From contig JAAVUU010000007.1 in assembly GCA_018449595.1 (NCBI GenBank), positions 144,903 to 208,902 of the forward strand: 64,000 nt of DNA, written 5' to 3'. Below, piece by piece: positions 28,250 through 37,810 of this stretch (position 1 is its first letter; each line of letters starts with the position of its first letter). The translations under genes were made by a program, and so were the position numbers. The notes beneath the pieces are model-generated. The model was not told the DNA's origin and searched no databases. It saw nothing but the letters and a program-made list of their open reading frames with translations. The stretch is from Rhizobiales bacterium dw_265. Its GTDB lineage: Bacteria; Pseudomonadota; Alphaproteobacteria; Micropepsales; Micropepsaceae.

Positions 28250-29040
28250 AGAAAGATGCGAATGCCGTGAGTGAATTGTGGCCGGGGCAATCGGTGCCGC
28301 TGCTGAAGGCGCTGCATATCCTCACCCACAATGGCGGGCTGAACGCGGATTCGCGGCGCAAGCTGAAACAGGTGCAGCATCTGGCGCAATTGATAAAGCC
28401 CGCGATAGACGCCGCGCTGGCCGAAAAGCCCGAGCCGGTGCTGGCTGACCTGGGGGCGGGCAAATCCTATCTGGGCTTTATTCTCTATGACCTGTATTTC
28501 GCGCCGGCGCGGCGCGGGCGCGTCGCCAATGTGGAGGCGCGGCCCGCATTGGTTGAGACGGCGAAGAAGATTGCCGCCGAGAGCGGCTTTGACCGGATGG
28601 ATTTTATCGAAGGTACGATTGCGGAATCGCAAGTTGGCGCGGTGGACATCGTCACGGCGCTGCATGCCTGCGACACCGCCACCGACGAGGCCATCCTGTT
28701 CGCGCTGAAGCATGAGGCGCGGTTTGTGGCGCTGGTGCCCTGCTGCCAGGCGGAAGTGGCGCGGCAATTGGAAGACGTGAAAGGGCCGCTGGACCAGATG
28801 TGGCGGCACGGCATCCAGCGCCGCGAATTCGGGGCGCAACTGACCAATGTGCTGCGCGGGCTCTACCTGGAAGCGCATGGCTACAAGGTGCGGGTGACCG
28901 AATTCACCGGCTTTGAGCATACCCAGAAGAACGAGATGATCTTCGCCGAACGCCACCAGCGCGCCAATCCGCGCGCCCGCGCCGAATATGAAAAGCTGGC
29001 GGCGCAGATCGGGGCAGCGCCGGCGCTGCTGGGATTCTGA
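28246..29040 (+). CDS. SAM-dependent methyltransferase (METTL25/RRNAD1-like, Methyltransf_32)
   Basis: 264 residues from ATG 28246. The SAM-binding motif VLADLGAGKSYLGFILYDLY is near residues 65-84. TALHACDTATDEAI (near 138-151) and LVPCCQAEVARQLED (near 162-176) are the segments that define the Methyltransf_32 group, which contains eukaryotic METTL25 and RRNAD1. The substrate is unknown. The GRELTGLLPFEHTQKN-type C-terminal region appears here as FTGFEHTQKNEMIF. It is coupled to the preceding glycosyltransferase-like gene and followed 11 bases later by a secreted protein. Confidence 0.85.
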   Translation: MKKDANAVSELWPGQSVPLLKALHILTHNGGLNADSRRKLKQVQHLAQLIKPAIDAALAEKPEPVLADLGAGKSYLGFILYDLYFAPARRGRVANVEARPALVETAKKIAAESGFDRMDFIEGTIAESQVGAVDIVTALHACDTATDEAILFALKHEARFVALVPCCQAEVARQLEDVKGPLDQMWRHGIQRREFGAQLTNVLRGLYLEAHGYKVRVTEFTGFEHTQKNEMIFAERHQRANPRARAEYEKLAAQIGAAPALLGF

Positions 29041-29051
29041 GGGGGCATTCC

Positions 29052-29849
29052 ATGCACCGCTTGCCGCTCTGTTGCCTGTTCCTGCTGATCGCCGGTCCTG
29101 CCCTGGCCAAGAGCCCCTGGGACGGACAATGGTTTCTGGTCCCGTCCAAAAGCCATGCGTCCGACCACAGTTTCACATTGCGGAAATTCGCGGACGGCAT
29201 CTGGCGTTACGACGACGGTTCGTCGATTTATCTCTTCAAGACCGATGGCAAAGCCTGGCCCGAACCGCTTGAGCCGGATTTCACCATCGCGGCGCGCCAG
29301 CCCGATCCAAGAACACTCGATTTCACGGAGAGCGGCGCGGGCAAGCCGATACAGCGCTTTCACAAGGCCGTATCGGCCGATGGATCGCGTCTCGTTGGCA
29401 CGCACACCGACATTTCATTGGACGGTACAGCACACAGCAATCCCACGACGGACTTGCGCGAGGGCCCGGGTGCCGGCCTGGAAGGGACATGGCGCGAATT
29501 GGGCGGGAAGTCAGCCTCTTCGCAAAGCCAGCCTGCGCCACCGGATTGGACGATCACCAGCACCCGCGACGGAGAAATGACTTGGAAATTGCTGGCGACG
29601 GGTGAAGTCCTGACCGGAAAGCTGGATGGCCGGGCGCGCCCGGATCATGGGCCGCAACAGCCGTCCGGCGCCAGCTTCTATTGGGAGCGGGTTTCCGACC
29701 GGCAGATCGAGTTCTATTACCTGGACAGCGGCCATCTGTCGGAACGCGCGACCGAACGGTTGTCCGAGGATGGAAAAACCTGGACCGACACGGTCTGGAT
29801 ACCGGCCTATCCCGATCAGAAGAGCATCCGGGTCTACCAACGGCGATGA
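29052..29849 (+). CDS. Secreted hypothetical protein
   Basis: 265 residues with a clear signal peptide (MHRLPLCCLFLLIAGPALA, cleavage near residue 19). The mature part begins SPWDGQWFLVPSKSH, then FADGIWRYDDGSSIYLFKTDGKAWPEP and later ASFYWERVSDRQIEFYYLDSGHLSERATERLSEDG. It looks like a repeated lipocalin-like or DUF-type beta domain that compares tracer, dose or weight terms, but I recognise no family. It follows the methyltransferase by 11 bases and is convergent with pheT, 22 bases away, with no clear terminator between. Confidence 0.7.
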   Translation: MHRLPLCCLFLLIAGPALAKSPWDGQWFLVPSKSHASDHSFTLRKFADGIWRYDDGSSIYLFKTDGKAWPEPLEPDFTIAARQPDPRTLDFTESGAGKPIQRFHKAVSADGSRLVGTHTDISLDGTAHSNPTTDLREGPGAGLEGTWRELGGKSASSQSQPAPPDWTITSTRDGEMTWKLLATGEVLTGKLDGRARPDHGPQQPSGASFYWERVSDRQIEFYYLDSGHLSERATERLSEDGKTWTDTVWIPAYPDQKSIRVYQRR

Positions 29850-29871
29850 CCGGCGCGCGCCGCGCGTTGCA

Positions 29872-32283
29872 TCAAGTCCGCAGTGTCGCGCCCAGCTTCA
29901 GCGCCGAAGCCATGATCTTCTGCGCCAGGGCCTCGATCTCGGCCTCGGTCAGGGTCGCGTCGCGCGGCTGGATGCGGATGGCGACGGCGACCGACTTCTT
30001 GCCCGCGGGTACGCCGGGGCCTTCGTAGACGTCGAACACGGTGACGCTTTCGATCAGGGCGCGGTCGGCCAGCTTCACGGCTTTCACCAGTTCGCCCGCC
30101 GCGACGCCCGCATCCACCACAAAGGCGAAGTCGCGTTCGATGGCCTGGTAGGGCGAAGGCGTGAACAGCGGCTTGGCCTTGCTGCCCGGCTTGGATTTCG
30201 CATCGGGGATGGCGTCGAGGAAGATTTCAAACCCGGCCATCGGAACTTTGAGGTCGAACGCCTCCAAAACCTTCGGATGCAGTTCGCCGAATTGCGCGAT
30301 CACTTTCGGGCCCATGGCGATGGTGCCGCTGCGGCCGGGATGGTACCAGGGGGCCGCGCCTTGCGTGACCGGCGCCGACATCGGCGCGCCGGTGATGGCT
30401 TCCAGCGCCGCCAGCACATCGGCCTTCACCGCGAACAGGGTGGGTGGTTCGACGCTTTTCTGCCAGTGACGTTCCGGATGGCCGCTGCGGATGGCGGCGG
30501 CGATGGTCTTTTGCGCTTCGGGCATGCCGCTGTCGAAAGCCGCCCCGATCTCGAACAGTTGCAGGTTGGGAAAGCCGCGCGCGGCATTGCGCGCCGCCGC
30601 CGCCAGCAGCGACGGCAGGAGCGAAGGCCGCAGGGCGTCGAGGTCCGAGGCGATGGGATTGGACAATTGCCGCGCCGCGTCGCCGCCGCCGAACAAGGCC
30701 GCCTGGCCCTGGGCGATGAAGGAGAAGCTGACGCATTCATTGAAACCGCGCGATGCCAGCGCCCGGCGCGCGGTGCGGGTGCGGCGTTGCGCTTTCGACA
30801 GCACGGGCGCGGCCACGGCGCCGGGGCGCGGCAGCGCCACCGAGGGCACATCGGCCAGGCCGTGGATGCGGACCACTTCCTCCACCAGGTCGGCGGGACC
30901 GTCCACGTCATGACGCCAGGACGGCGGCACCACATGCAGGGCGCCATGGTCTTCGACCACAAAGCCGAGATTTTCCAGAATCTCGATGATCCGCTCGTGC
31001 GGCACGGCGATGCCGCCCAGCTTCTGGACAGCGTCGGGATCGAACAGGATCGGCTTGTGCGGCGGCGGCAATTCGCCCGCGATCACCACCTCGCCGGCTT
31101 CGCCGCCGCACCAGTCCAGGATCAGTTGCGTCGCCAGTTCCAGCCCCGGCAGCACGAATTGCGGGTCCACGCCGCGCTCGAAGCGATAACGGGCATCGCT
31201 GATGATGCCGTGTTTGCGGCCGGTGCGGGCGATCATCGCCGGATCGAAGAAGGCGGATTCCACGAACACATTCACCGTGTCGTCATAGCTGCCGCTGTCC
31301 TTGCCGCCCATGATGCCGGCGATGCCCAGCGCATGCGCGTCGTCGGCGATGACGATGGCGTTGCCGTCCAGGGTGTAGGTGACATCGTCCAGCGCCAGCA
31401 CCTGTTCGCCGTCATGCGCCATGCGGGCGCGCAGGTTGCCCGACAGTCTGTCGGCGTCGAACACATGCAGCGGGCGGCCGCGATCCTGGCTGACCAGGTT
31501 GGTCGCATCGACCAGCGCCGAGATGGATTTCATGCCCACCGATTTCAGTCTGTCCTGCACCCATTTGGGCGCGGGGCCGTTCCTGACGCCACGGATCAGC
31601 CGCCCGGCGAAGATCGGGCAGGCGCGGCTGTTCTCCGGCGTGAAATCCAGGGCGATGGTCTTGGGCGAGGCAAACGTGCCCGCCACTGGCTGCACCTTCT
31701 CGGTCTTGAGCGTGCCAAGGCCCGACGCGGCCAGGTCGCGGGCGATGCCCCACACGCTCGCCGCATCGCCGCGATTGGGGGTGATCGAAACATCGAACAG
31801 CGGATCGTTGGCGAGAAGCCCGGCCTCGACCAGCGCCGCCACGGCCGGCGTGCCGACGGTGGCGCCCGGCGTCAGTTCGATGATGCCGTCATGGTCTTCG
31901 CCCAGCAGCAGTTCGCGCGCCGAACACATCATGCCGCGCGATTCCACGCCGCGGATGGTGCCCAGCTTCAAGGCCTCGCCGGTGGCCGGGATCACGGTGC
32001 CGGGGCGGGCCAGCACCACCTTGATGCCGGCGCGCGCATTGGGGGCGCCGCAGACGATCTGCAGATTGTCCTTGCCGGTCGAGACACTGCAGAGACGCAG
32101 CTTGTCGGCATTGGGATGCTTTTCGGCGGTGACGATCTCGCCGACGATGAAATCCTTCAGCCCCGCGCCTGGATCGGTGACGCTTTCCACTTCCAGGCCA
32201 ATGGAAGTCAGGCGTTCGGCAATCGCCGCCACTGTCGCGTCGGTGTCGAGATGCTCTTTGAGCCAGCTTAATGTGAACTTCAC
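29872..32283 (-). CDS. pheT: Phenylalanyl-tRNA synthetase beta subunit
   Basis: Charges tRNA-Phe as part of an alpha2-beta2 enzyme. The 803-residue length is standard. The N-terminus [15 protein letters not shown] is followed by an EMAP-II-like tRNA-binding domain (residues 38-150, [19 protein letters not shown]), the B3/B4 editing domain (near 210-380), the B5 domain, and a C-terminal anticodon-binding FDX-ACB domain ([18 protein letters not shown] onward). Its start overlaps the pheS stop by 4 bases. The order rpmI-rplT-pheS-pheT is a common operon; infC is missing here. Confidence 0.97.
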   Translation of the reverse strand: MKFTLSWLKEHLDTDATVAAIAERLTSIGLEVESVTDPGAGLKDFIVGEIVTAEKHPNADKLRLCSVSTGKDNLQIVCGAPNARAGIKVVLARPGTVIPATGEALKLGTIRGVESRGMMCSARELLLGEDHDGIIELTPGATVGTPAVAALVEAGLLANDPLFDVSITPNRGDAASVWGIARDLAASGLGTLKTEKVQPVAGTFASPKTIALDFTPENSRACPIFAGRLIRGVRNGPAPKWVQDRLKSVGMKSISALVDATNLVSQDRGRPLHVFDADRLSGNLRARMAHDGEQVLALDDVTYTLDGNAIVIADDAHALGIAGIMGGKDSGSYDDTVNVFVESAFFDPAMIARTGRKHGIISDARYRFERGVDPQFVLPGLELATQLILDWCGGEAGEVVIAGELPPPHKPILFDPDAVQKLGGIAVPHERIIEILENLGFVVEDHGALHVVPPSWRHDVDGPADLVEEVVRIHGLADVPSVALPRPGAVAAPVLSKAQRRTRTARRALASRGFNECVSFSFIAQGQAALFGGGDAARQLSNPIASDLDALRPSLLPSLLAAAARNAARGFPNLQLFEIGAAFDSGMPEAQKTIAAAIRSGHPERHWQKSVEPPTLFAVKADVLAALEAITGAPMSAPVTQGAAPWYHPGRSGTIAMGPKVIAQFGELHPKVLEAFDLKVPMAGFEIFLDAIPDAKSKPGSKAKPLFTPSPYQAIERDFAFVVDAGVAAGELVKAVKLADRALIESVTVFDVYEGPGVPAGKKSVAVAIRIQPRDATLTEAEIEALAQKIMASALKLGATLRT

Positions 32284-33359
32284 CGGCTGAGCCCCCCATC
32301 CAGGGTGGGAATGTCCAGCGCGGCAAAGCCGTAATGCTTCAGCCAGCGCAGGTCGGATTCAAAGAAGCTGCGAATGTCGGGCATGCCGTATTTCAGCATC
32401 GCCATGCGGTCCAGGCCGAAGCCGAAAGCAAAGCCCTGGTACTTCGTGCTGTCTATGCCGCAATTCTCCAGAACCTTGCGATGGACCATGCCGCTGCCGC
32501 CCAGTTCCAGCCAGTCGTTGCCGCTTCCGAAGGTGATCTTGCCGGGCACGCTGCGGTCGCAGCGCATGTCCCATTCCAGCGAGGGTTCGGTGAAGGGAAA
32601 GAAGCTGGGGCGGGCGCGCAGTTCGATCTTGTCGATCTCGAAAAACGCCTTGCAGAACTGCTCCACCGTCCATTTCAGGTGGCCCAGGGTGATGCCTTGG
32701 TCAATCACCAGCGCCTCGACCTGGTGGAACATGGGCGAATGGGTGGCGTCGCTGTCCACGCGATAGGTGCGGCCCGGCGAGATGATGCGGATGGGCGGCT
32801 TCTGCTTGAGCATGGTGCGCACCTGCACCGGCGAGGTATGGGTGCGAAGAACGTGCGAAGATCCGTCCGCCTGTGGCGCAACGTAAAACGTGTCCTGCAT
32901 CTGGCGCGCGGGATGGTCGGGCGGGATGTTCAGCTTGGTGAAGTTGTAGTCGTCATATTCCACATCCGGGCCTTCGGCGACGCCAAAGCCCAGGTCGGCG
33001 AAGATGGCGACGACTTCTTCCAGCACCTGACTGATGGGATGCACCGTGCCGCTGTTCTCAGGCCGCGCGGGCAGGGTGACGTCCATCGTCTCCGCCGCCA
33101 GCCGCGCCTCCAGCGCATGATCGGCCAACGCGGTCTTGCGCGCGGCGATCGCCGCCGTCACCGCATCCTTCAAGCCGTTGAACAGCGGGCCTTGGACCTT
33201 GCGCTCCTCGGGCGTGAGCTTGCCCATGGTCGCCAGCAAGGCACTGACCGAGCCCTTCTTGCCGAGCGTGGCGACGCGCACGGCTTCCAGCGCCGCCTCA
33301 TCGGCGGCGCCGGCGATCTCTGCCATGATCTGCGATTGAAGGGCGGCGATATCGGTCAT
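32280..33359 (-). CDS. pheS: Phenylalanyl-tRNA synthetase alpha subunit
   Basis: Catalytic subunit of the synthetase, 359 residues. An N-terminal coiled coil (residues 1-90) binds tRNA. The class II motifs include [25 protein letters not shown]-like [10 protein letters not shown] (near 146), [13 protein letters not shown] (motif 2 region) and the motif 3 [18 protein letters not shown] near 320. The Ala that sets phenylalanine selectivity lies in the AFGFGLDR segment. It is encoded 61 bases downstream of rplT on the same strand. Confidence 0.97.
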   Translation of the reverse strand: MTDIAALQSQIMAEIAGAADEAALEAVRVATLGKKGSVSALLATMGKLTPEERKVQGPLFNGLKDAVTAAIAARKTALADHALEARLAAETMDVTLPARPENSGTVHPISQVLEEVVAIFADLGFGVAEGPDVEYDDYNFTKLNIPPDHPARQMQDTFYVAPQADGSSHVLRTHTSPVQVRTMLKQKPPIRIISPGRTYRVDSDATHSPMFHQVEALVIDQGITLGHLKWTVEQFCKAFFEIDKIELRARPSFFPFTEPSLEWDMRCDRSVPGKITFGSGNDWLELGGSGMVHRKVLENCGIDSTKYQGFAFGFGLDRMAMLKYGMPDIRSFFESDLRWLKHYGFAALDIPTLDGGLSR

Positions 33360-33420
33360 GAAAACCCCGAAGAGAAACTATCGCCGGAATACCCGGCGAT
33401 CTGCTCCGATGGTTTCGTGC

Positions 33421-33771
33421 TTAGGCCTTAGACGCCTGATCCACCAGAGCCTTGAACGCGGCGGGCTCGTGGATGGCGAGGTCGGAGAGAACCTTGCGGT
33501 CCACCTCGATCCCGGCAACCGCCAGCCCGGCGATAAATCGGCTGTAGGTGAGGCCATGCTCGCGCACGGCGGCGTTGATGCGCTGGATCCAGAGGGCGCG
33601 GAAATTGCGCTTCTTTTCCTTGCGGCCGATATAATTGTGCTGCAGCGAACGGTCCACCGCGGCATTGGCCGTGGTGATGTTGTTCTTGCGGCGGCCACGC
33701 ATGCCCTTGGCCTGTTTCAAGACCTTGTTGCGGCGGGCGCGGGAGGGAACGGAACGGGGAGAACGGGACAT
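33421..33771 (-). CDS. rplT: 50S ribosomal protein L20
   Basis: 116 residues, typical. The basic N-terminal arm [31 protein letters not shown] binds 23S rRNA and is early-assembling; the globular part has [34 protein letters not shown]. Downstream of rpmI by 12 bases. In other bacteria L20 represses its own operon through a leader RNA; no such pseudoknot could be recognised here by eye. Confidence 0.98.
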   Translation of the reverse strand: MSRSPRSVPSRARRNKVLKQAKGMRGRRKNNITTANAAVDRSLQHNYIGRKEKKRNFRALWIQRINAAVREHGLTYSRFIAGLAVAGIEVDRKVLSDLAIHEPAAFKALVDQASKA

Positions 33772-33783
33772 GGGCTTTAATCC

Positions 33784-33981
33784 TTAACCGTAGGGCATCC
33801 AGCGCTTGACGCGCCGGGTTTCGGAAGCGGAGGCGACGGAGGTACCGCGAAGTTCGCGGATCTGTTCGTTGCTGCGCTTGATCATGCCGTGACGTTTGCC
33901 CACCTGACCCTTTTTCACTTTTCCGGTCGCGGTGAATTTGAAGCGCTTTTTGGCGCCCGACTTGGTCTTCATCTTGGACAT
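33784..33981 (-). CDS. rpmI: 50S ribosomal protein L35
   Basis: 65 residues from ATG 33981 ([26 protein letters not shown]...). The family core [10 protein letters not shown] is present and the chain ends VKRWMPYG, close to the usual LPYA-type end. The frame is open much further upstream, but the upstream sequence has no L35 homology, so I reject the longer version. It is the first gene of the rpmI-rplT-pheS-pheT operon. Confidence 0.96.
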   Translation of the reverse strand: MSKMKTKSGAKKRFKFTATGKVKKGQVGKRHGMIKRSNEQIRELRGTSVASASETRRVKRWMPYG

Positions 33982-34326
33982 TTCGCTTTTCCTTGTATGC
34001 CCATGTGGGTCTGGATGAAGCCAGATCCGGGCGGTCGCATTAGGAGCCGCCACGGCATGTCCGGCCGGGCCACTCAAGAGGCGCGCGTTTAAAAGGAAAA
34101 CCGGGGAAAATGCAACCCGCCAGCGCCTGGGTTTTCCGTCCTGGACGCTTTCGGAACCGAAAACAGGAACGCCTGGTTTCCCGGGACAGGCCCGCTCCCG
34201 GCGTAAGCTGGCCGATTTCCCATTTAAGACATTGTAAATGATGCATAATTTTATCAGGAGGGGCGCCGGCTGAACCGACGCCATTCTGCCGCTTTTGCCC
34301 TATAAGCAGGACATGAGCTGGCCGCG
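33982..34326. other. 345-base non-coding gap upstream of rpmI and vanZ-like gene
   Basis: This divergent gap must hold promoters for the rpmI operon (minus) and the VanZ-like gene (plus). An AT-rich island lies at about 34222-34256. On the minus strand TACAAT and TAAAAT resemble -10 boxes there, but no convincing -35 is paired with them. A short palindrome TTTCGG-AA-CCGAAA also occurs near 34149. I see no infC, no RNA gene and no repeat of the families found elsewhere. Confidence 0.5.
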
Positions 34327-34716
34327 ATGAAAGAGAAATTCCTGATGGTGTTGCGCCGGGCGTCCTTCTGGCTGTTCTGGCCGGGCGCGCTTTTGATCGT
34401 CTGGGGCGAACTTACCCCCCATCCGCCGGATGTGGACGCGCTGTTCGGCTGGGACAAGCTGGAGCATTTCACCGCCTATTTCGGCCTGGCCAGCATGGCG
34501 ACCATGGTGATCGGGCTGCGGCGGGCTCTCATTTGGGCGCTTGGCGGCGTGATCCTGCTGGGCGGCGGCCTGGAAATCCTGCAGGGCTATACCGGGCGCG
34601 ATCCCGACATCCATGATTTCATCGCCAACAGCATCGGCGCCCTGGCGGGGTTCGCCGTGGCGGTGCTTCTCCTGACCGTCCTGGGCGGACTTGTTGACCG
34701 CCGGCGCCCCCGCTAG
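34327..34716 (+). CDS. VanZ-family membrane protein
   Basis: 129 residues with four hydrophobic segments. VanZ-like landmarks are [14 protein letters not shown] (residues 42-55; conserved His), [31 protein letters not shown] (residues 78-108; conserved Glu, Gln, Asp and N of the family). VanZ proteins give low-level teicoplanin resistance in enterococci, but in alphaproteobacteria the role is unknown. It is 32 bases upstream of mscL in the same direction. Confidence 0.85.
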   Translation: MKEKFLMVLRRASFWLFWPGALLIVWGELTPHPPDVDALFGWDKLEHFTAYFGLASMATMVIGLRRALIWALGGVILLGGGLEILQGYTGRDPDIHDFIANSIGALAGFAVAVLLLTVLGGLVDRRRPR

Positions 34717-34748
34717 TTTTCGGCTCTGTTCCAAAGGACATCCGCTTC

Positions 34749-35165
34749 ATGCCCCTGTTCGATGAATTCAAGAAATTCGCCATGCGCGGCAATGTCGTGG
34801 ACCTGGCGGTCGGTGTGATCATCGGCGCCTCCTTCACCGGCATCGTCACCTCCCTGGTCAATGACATCATCATGCCGCCGGTCGGCCTGGCGCTGGGCGG
34901 CGTGGACTTCTCCAATTTCTTCGTGGTTCTCAAGGGCGCGCCGGCCGAGACCCTGGCCGCCGCCAAGGCCGCCAAGGACGTCACCCTCAATTACGGCCTG
35001 TTCGTCAACGCCGTCATCAATTTCCTGATCGTGGCGTTCGTGCTGTTCATGGTGATCCGCCAGATGAACAAGCTGGTCGCGCCCAAGGCCGAGGAGCCCG
35101 CGCCCGCCGCGCCCCCGGAAGATATCCTGCTGCTGCGTGAGATCCGCGATTCGCTCAGGAAATGA
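34749..35165 (+). CDS. mscL: Large-conductance mechanosensitive channel MscL
   Basis: Homopentameric channel that opens on membrane tension to release solutes in hypo-osmotic shock. 138 residues. The N-terminal amphipathic helix and TM1 appear as [43 protein letters not shown] in pieces (residues 4-46), TM2 as [22 protein letters not shown], then a charged C-terminal bundle. Residue pattern of the pore helix (AVGVIIGAS) is canonical. Its stop overlaps the next start by 4 bases. Confidence 0.97.
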   Translation: MPLFDEFKKFAMRGNVVDLAVGVIIGASFTGIVTSLVNDIIMPPVGLALGGVDFSNFFVVLKGAPAETLAAAKAAKDVTLNYGLFVNAVINFLIVAFVLFMVIRQMNKLVAPKAEEPAPAAPPEDILLLREIRDSLRK

Positions 35166-35725
35166 AGCGGGCGGTTTTCCTGACCTTGCTTTTGGCGGCG
35201 CCTGGCTTTTTTGGGGGGGCTTTCGCCGACGCCGCTGACGATCCGGCGGCGGCGGCCAGCGGTTTCTATGCGGTCTATGGCGGCCAGCACGCCCAAGGCA
35301 TTCCCGATGCCACCGGACGGCTGCGTTTCCAGGCGGTGTTGTCGCCGCGCCTCAACAAGGCGCTTGCCGATGCGGCTTCGGCCCAGGCGCAGCTGAGCGC
35401 CGCCATCAAGAAAAACCCCAAAAGCGCCATGCCGCCGATGCTGGAAGGCGACATATTCTCCTCCCTGTTCGAAGGCGCGACCAGTTGGAAAGTCGGCGCT
35501 TGCGTCCAGCAGGGTTCGGGCGCGCGTTGCCCGGTGGCGCTGACCCATGCCGCCACCCCGGGTGAAAGGGCGCAGAAGCCCGCCAACTGGAACGATACCC
35601 TGGTTCTGGTCGCCACGCCGCAGGGCTGGAAGGTGGACGATGTGATCTATGACGCCGGTTTCGCCCTTGGAAACACCGGCCGGCTGACCGATATGCTGTC
35701 CATGGTGATCGCCGCCAATCCTTAG
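35162..35725 (+). CDS. Secreted hypothetical protein (DUF3828-like)
   Basis: 187 residues. A signal peptide ends near GGAFADA (residue 23). The mature N-terminus [12 protein letters not shown] followed by [18 protein letters not shown] resembles small periplasmic DUF3828-type proteins that pair a helix with an NTF2-like beta sheet; a later [20 protein letters not shown] segment ends the fold. Two Cys ([10 protein letters not shown]) probably form a disulfide. Coupled to mscL by a 4-base overlap. Function unknown. Confidence 0.72.
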   Translation: MKRAVFLTLLLAAPGFFGGAFADAADDPAAAASGFYAVYGGQHAQGIPDATGRLRFQAVLSPRLNKALADAASAQAQLSAAIKKNPKSAMPPMLEGDIFSSLFEGATSWKVGACVQQGSGARCPVALTHAATPGERAQKPANWNDTLVLVATPQGWKVDDVIYDAGFALGNTGRLTDMLSMVIAANP

Positions 35726-35782
35726 GCTTTGGCCGTAACTTTCGATCGCATCCGGCGTATTAGGCAGGGAAAGGAAACCACA

Positions 35783-36175
35783 ATGTCCGACATCGCTTCT
35801 TCCAATAAAGTGGGGCGCACCCTCACCCCCGAACAGCACCGCGTGCTGGTCGAGCATGGCACCGAGCGCCCCGGTTCCAGCCCCCTCAACCATGAAAAGC
35901 GCCCCGGCGAGTTCCAGTGCGCCGGCTGCGGCGCGGAGCTGTTCGACGCCCACACCAAGTTCGACAGCGGCACCGGCTGGCCCAGCTTCTGGGACACCAA
36001 GCCCGGCGCGGTGACGACCACCACCGACACCAGTCATGGCATGGTGCGCACCGAGTTCAACTGCGCCCGCTGCGGCGGCCATCTCGGCCACGTCTTCAAT
36101 GATGGTCCCGGGCCGACCGGCCTGCGCTATTGCACCAACGGCTGCGCCCTGGATTTCAAGCCTGACGCCAAGTAA
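35783..36175 (+). CDS. msrB: Peptide-methionine (R)-S-oxide reductase MsrB
   Basis: Reduces methionine-R-sulfoxide in oxidised proteins. 130 residues from ATG 35783, with AGGGAAAGGAAA-like purines just upstream. The zinc-binding Cys pairs CAGCG and CARCG are present, along with FDSGTGWPSFWD, GGHLGHVFNDGPGPTGLRYC (catalytic-region Cys in RYC), and TNGCALDFKP. The extra Cys after the catalytic one in TNGC may serve as the resolving Cys. A strong hairpin terminator follows at 36201. Confidence 0.95.
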   Translation: MSDIASSNKVGRTLTPEQHRVLVEHGTERPGSSPLNHEKRPGEFQCAGCGAELFDAHTKFDSGTGWPSFWDTKPGAVTTTTDTSHGMVRTEFNCARCGGHLGHVFNDGPGPTGLRYCTNGCALDFKPDAK

Positions 36176-36200
36176 GGCCCAAGAGGGCATTGCCAAAGAA

Positions 36201-36232
36201 AAAGGCCGCGCCCCGCAGGGGACGCGGCCTTT
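36201..36232. terminator. Bidirectional terminator between msrB and the histone-like gene
   Basis: AAAGGCCGCG (36201-36210) pairs with CGCGGCCTTT (36223-36232), and the interior adds CCCC/GGGG around GCA with one bulged A. The A-run before and T-run after allow it to work for both the plus-strand msrB and the convergent minus-strand gene ending at 36249. Confidence 0.8.
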
Positions 36233-36248
36233 GTGCTTTCGCGGGTCT

Positions 36249-36671
36249 TCAGGGCTCGAAGGTATCGCGGGAGCGGCCCGCCGCGGCGGCTTCGGCATCG
36301 CGCAGCGCGTCGCCTTCCGGGCCTTCCAGCGCCGCCTCGGCGGCCTTGGCAAGTTCCGGAATCTTGGCCTTGTTCTTCTTCACAAAGCTGGTCTCGGCCT
36401 TGTCGAAGGCCCGGGTGGCGGTATAGCTGCCTTCGCCCTCGTTCTGCGGCTTCTTGGCGGGCGCTTTCTTCTTCGCCAAAGCCTTCTTCGCAGGCACCTT
36501 CTTGGCGGCGGCCTTCACCGTCTTCTTTGTTTTCTTGGCCGGGGCCTTCTTGGCGGGGGCCTTCTTCGCCGGGGCCGTCTTTTTTGCCGACGCCTTCTTC
36601 TTCACGGTCTTCTTCTTCGCGGTTTTGGCGACCTTCTTCGTCGTCTTCTTTTTCTTCTTCTTTGCTGCCAT
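36249..36671 (-). CDS. Histone H1-like Lys/Ala-rich protein
   Basis: 140 residues from ATG 36671. Residues 1-75 are almost only Lys, Ala, Thr, Val and Pro, with AKKAPAKK-type repeats resembling the C-terminal tail of histone H1 and bacterial AlgP/Hc1-like DNA-binding proteins. Residues 76-140 are more ordinary and acidic (KAETSFVKKNKAKIPELAKAAEAALEGPEGD). I infer non-specific DNA or RNA binding and compaction. The repeats make it prone to length change. It precedes the LysR gene's region and ends at the shared terminator. Confidence 0.75.
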   Translation of the reverse strand: MAAKKKKKKTTKKVAKTAKKKTVKKKASAKKTAPAKKAPAKKAPAKKTKKTVKAAAKKVPAKKALAKKKAPAKKPQNEGEGSYTATRAFDKAETSFVKKNKAKIPELAKAAEAALEGPEGDALRDAEAAAAGRSRDTFEP

Positions 36672-36801
36672 GTCATTCACTCCTTTTTCAAGGTCGCCCC
36701 CGCTGGCGCGGATGCTCCATGGTTGATGTTGGTGCAAAAACTCTACGCGCCTTCGCGGCAATGCGCGAGAGTCAGTCTACGTCTCTTTGCGGGTTTCTTT
36801 G

Positions 36802-37707
36802 TCAGGCCGAAAGCGCCAGACGCTCCATCAGCCAGGACGCCGCCGGACCCGGCGGCATGTCGCTGCGATAGACGGTATGGAAGCGGTAGCTGATATCGCC
36901 CGGCGTCTCGATGTTCAGCGCCACCAGCCGTCCGCGCTTGAGGTCTTCATTCACCATCGGCTTGGGCATGTTGCCCCAGCCCAGTCCGGCAAGCAGCAGC
37001 GCATGCTTGGCGCCCAGATCGGCCAGCCGCCAGCTTTTCACCGACACCACGCCGAAGTCGCGATCCGCGGTCAGCGCGGAACGGTCGGTGAGGACAAGCT
37101 GGACATGATCGCGCGCCAGGGCGGCGCTGACCGTGCCCTGCATCATGGCAAGCGGATGGCCCGGCGCCGCCACCGGAATCAGTTTCACCGATCCCGCCGG
37201 GCCGCGGGTCAGAAGATCGCTCGCCAACTCCAGCGGGCCGCTGACGCCGAAGGCGGCCACGCCATCCATCACCGCCTGGGTCACCGCGCCCAAGGTCTCG
37301 ACCCGCAGGCGCAGGGCGACGGTGGGATACTTCTTCTGGAATTCGTCCAGCGCCCGCACCAGCTTCCTGGCGGGCAGCATCACATCCACCACCAGCGAGA
37401 CTTCCGCCTCCAGGCCCTGGGTCAGTCCGCGCGCCTTGGCCAGCAAGCCGTCCAGCGCAATGGCGAGTCCGCGCGAGTCCGACAGGATGGCGCGGCCGGC
37501 ATCGGTCAGGGTCGGCCGGGCGGTGCCGGCGCGGGCAAACAGGGTGACTCCAAGCTGGCTTTCCAGGTTGGCGACGGCATAGCTGATGACCGAGGTGGCG
37601 CGGCCCAGCTTGCGGGCGGCGGCGGCAAAGCTGCCGGTCTCCACAATCGCCAGAAAGACGGCGATCTGGTCCAGAGTGGGGGCACGGGGTTCCACGACGC
37701 GCTCCAT
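36802..37707 (-). CDS. LysR-family transcriptional regulator
   Basis: 301 residues. The N-terminal winged helix (residues 11-70) shows LDQIAVFLAIVETGSFAAAARKLGRATSVISYAVANLESQLGVTLF in overlapping pieces, the LysR hallmark. The remaining effector domain has periplasmic-binding-protein-like halves (VEVRGLTQG..., LRLRVETLGAV). It is divergent from the wrbA-like quinone reductase gene, 103 bases away, the usual layout of a LysR regulator and its target. Inducer unknown; a quinone or electrophile is plausible. Confidence 0.92.
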   Translation of the reverse strand: MERVVEPRAPTLDQIAVFLAIVETGSFAAAARKLGRATSVISYAVANLESQLGVTLFARAGTARPTLTDAGRAILSDSRGLAIALDGLLAKARGLTQGLEAEVSLVVDVMLPARKLVRALDEFQKKYPTVALRLRVETLGAVTQAVMDGVAAFGVSGPLELASDLLTRGPAGSVKLIPVAAPGHPLAMMQGTVSAALARDHVQLVLTDRSALTADRDFGVVSVKSWRLADLGAKHALLLAGLGWGNMPKPMVNEDLKRGRLVALNIETPGDISYRFHTVYRSDMPPGPAASWLMERLALSA

Positions 37708-37810
37708 CTGTTCAGCTTTCTCGAACGGTCAGATCGAAATTATCCCAGTTTCCAGAACAATCCCAGTGCCCCATGTTCCGGGTTGCAGTTTTTCCTACGG
37801 AGTTTCCCCC

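Noticed and set aside
29626..32271. Long plus-strand open frame opposite pheT
   Set aside because: Antisense shadow; composition is low-complexity and lacks domain motifs.
34038..34284. Upstream extension of L35
   Set aside because: The open frame continues to 34284 but with no ribosomal protein similarity; L35 is about 65 residues.
33982..34326. infC or an L20-type leader RNA upstream of rpmI
   Set aside because: No IF-3 homology in any frame and no recognisable pseudoknot; left as an unassigned gap.
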